From JBFWVD01 sp050246915 (GTDB taxonomy: Bacteria > Actinomycetota > Acidimicrobiia > Acidimicrobiales > Ilumatobacteraceae), in contig JBFWVD010000109.1 of assembly GCA_050246915.1 (NCBI GenBank), positions 1-13,719 of the forward strand: a stretch of 13,719 nucleotides of DNA, given 5' to 3'. Positions 12,386 through 13,719 of the stretch are shown in pieces; the first letter of the stretch is position 1, and every line of letters begins with the position of its first letter. Under the pieces are notes generated by a model, which worked only from the letters and a program-made list of their open reading frames with translations, had not been told where the DNA came from and made no database searches. The position numbers and the translations under genes were made by a program.

Positions 12386-13719
12386 TCAGTTCTTGGGGAG
12401 GTCACGGAACGCCATGACCTTGTCGTTGTTGGCTTCCTTGGGCAATCCGAGCACGCGCTCGCCGATGATGTTGCGCTGCACCTGATCGGTACCGCCGTAG
12501 ATGGACGGCCCGGGCGACACCAGCGCCATCTCGGTGATCTGCTGCACCATGTCGTCGCCGAGCACGGCGTTGAGTGCGGCTTCGGCCTCGTGGCCGTACG
12601 CGTGCAACATGCCTTGCGCACCGAGGATGCGCAGGCCGATCTCGCGGCTGAGCCGCGCCATGGCCGACATCGACAGCTTCGAGATGTTGGGCAGTCCGGC
12701 GATGTCGGGACGACCGGCGGCCTTGACGCCCTTGGCCCGCAGAGCACTGAAGCGCCCGATCTCCGAGATGGTGTGCAAGACCATGAGGTCTTGACGCAAC
12801 GTCGGATCCCCGAGAACGCCGCGCGCACGGGCCAACTCGAGCAGCGCTTCGGACGCATTCCCCAACAGCGACAACGGTTTCGTGGTGCTCTCGCCACCCG
12901 CGAGGAAGCTGCCCGCTCGCTTGGCGAGATCGCCGCCCACGGTGCCAGGGATGGCCAGCGACGTGGCCGCGTGCCCGCCACCGGAGCCCAGGCCGGCGCG
13001 CTCGAAACCCAACGTGGCGTTGGCCACCGCCCACCCGTTGTTGAGGTCACTGATGAGCGAGTCGTTGTTGACGCGGGCATCGGTGAGGAACACCTCGTTG
13101 AACAGCGCGTGGCCGGTCATCTCCTTGAGCGGGCGCACCTCGATGCGGCCGGGTTGATGCATGTTGAACGCGAAGTAGCTGATGCCCGAGTGCTTGGGCA
13201 CATCGGGATCGGTTCGAGCGATCAGCATCGCCATGTCAGCGAGATGCCCGTTGGACGTCCAGACCTTCTGCCCATTGATGATCCACTCGTCGCCGTCACG
13301 CTCGGCCTTGGTCTGCAGACCGGCCAGATCGGAACCGGCTCCCGGTTCGCTGAACAGCTGGCACCAACCTTGTTGACCGGTCACGATCGGCTTCACGAAG
13401 CGATCGATCTGCGCCTGCGTCCCGAACGTGGCGATGGTCGGCGCGGCCAAGAGCAAGCCGAGCCCGCCGGGCGCACCCAGCGCCCCGTAGGCGCGGATGG
13501 CTTCTTCGACGCGGACGGTGTCGCTGCGCGACAGGCCGCGACCATAGGCATTGGGCGGAAGGCCCGGTGCCGACCATCCGTCGGTCCCCAGTCGGTTCCA
13601 CCATTCACCCAACTCCAGGTCGGGATCCCAGTTGTCGGCCAACCACGCGTGCAACTCGTCCACGGGATCGACACCGCGACGGGCGCCGGTATCGGAAGTG
13701 GTGTCCTGAGACGTCGTCA
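12386..13719 (-). CDS. Acyl-CoA dehydrogenase, start codon cut by window edge
   Basis: The protein is a typical acyl-CoA dehydrogenase, about 444 residues if started at the window edge. Seen in order: an N-terminal helical part, AAPTIATFGTQAQIDRFV, the FAD/substrate motif QLFSEPGAGSDLAGLQT, INGQKVWTSNGH, the beta domain with EVFLTDARV, and the C-terminal helix ending IYGGTDQVQRNIIGERVLGL. The C-terminal motif has GGT where many enzymes have the catalytic Glu. The Glu in NATLGFERAGLG lies where isovaleryl-CoA-type enzymes carry their base, so activity is plausible. On the minus strand the first full codons are ACG ACG TCT, and the codon before is NTG with only its first base outside the window, so the start is probably there. 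The enzyme makes 2-enoyl-CoA; the substrate is unknown. Confidence 0.93.
   Translation of the reverse strand, partial: TTSQDTTSDTGARRGVDPVDELHAWLADNWDPDLELGEWWNRLGTDGWSAPGLPPNAYGRGLSRSDTVRVEEAIRAYGALGAPGGLGLLLAAPTIATFGTQAQIDRFVKPIVTGQQGWCQLFSEPGAGSDLAGLQTKAERDGDEWIINGQKVWTSNGHLADMAMLIARTDPDVPKHSGISYFAFNMHQPGRIEVRPLKEMTGHALFNEVFLTDARVNNDSLISDLNNGWAVANATLGFERAGLGSGGGHAATSLAIPGTVGGDLAKRAGSFLAGGESTTKPLSLLGNASEALLELARARGVLGDPTLRQDLMVLHTISEIGRFSALRAKGVKAAGRPDIAGLPNISKLSMSAMARLSREIGLRILGAQGMLHAYGHEAEAALNAVLGDDMVQQITEMALVSPGPSIYGGTDQVQRNIIGERVLGLPKEANNDKVMAFRDLPKN

Overview
The window is GC-rich, densely packed DNA from an actinobacterium. Supporting signs are a DUF222/HNH-type nuclease, a VapBC-type toxin-antitoxin pair, GTG starts, a YkcB-like GT39 glycosyltransferase with a glycine-rich linker, and a cluster of acyl-CoA dehydrogenase, SDR and NTF2-fold genes typical of actinobacterial lipid or sterol catabolism. 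The style fits Acidimicrobiia (Ilumatobacter-like), but that placement is inferred from gene style and not proven. No tRNA, rRNA, CRISPR array or insertion sequence was seen.

Layout. (1) 1-1848 (+) looks accessory and partly decayed. It holds the C-terminal part of an HNH endonuclease, a ribbon-helix-helix antitoxin, its PIN-domain toxin broken by one extra base, and a possible lipoprotein remnant that also changes frame. (2) 1906-3573 (+) carries three small membrane proteins: one with a PH-like domain, one DUF4870-like and one DoxX-like. (3) 3589-6136 (-) reads, in transcription order, ApbE flavin transferase, a ferric-reductase-like heme membrane protein whose start overlaps the ApbE stop (ATGA), an exported Ala/Thr-rich protein, and an SRPBCC-fold protein. 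(4) 6256-9040 (-) is a MerR-family regulator followed by the GT39 glycosyltransferase, which ends at a strong hairpin. (5) 9144-10334 (+) is transcribed divergently from the MerR gene: a DUF4188 protein, then a poly-gamma-glutamate hydrolase-family protein. The gap between the two units holds two tandem MerR-type dyads and a promoter with an unusually long spacer. (6) 10381-13719 (-) reads acyl-CoA dehydrogenase, NTF2-fold protein, SDR oxidoreductase and an isochorismatase-like protein that lacks the usual catalytic residues. The last two genes overlap by one base.

How the genes may work together. The MerR/DUF4188/hydrolase unit looks like a self-contained inducible switch. ApbE plus the heme membrane protein suggests an electron-transfer module at the cell surface. 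That module lacks a recognisable FMN-binding acceptor domain here and instead has a secreted protein with a Thr/Ala/Ser tail, which might be an acceptor or a glycoprotein. The acyl-CoA dehydrogenase group suggests breakdown of a CoA-activated lipid or similar compound; its substrate cannot be read from the sequence.

The best candidates for something undescribed are the Ala/Thr-tail protein in the ApbE operon, the tandem-operator MerR switch, and the triad-less isochorismatase-like protein coupled to an SDR.
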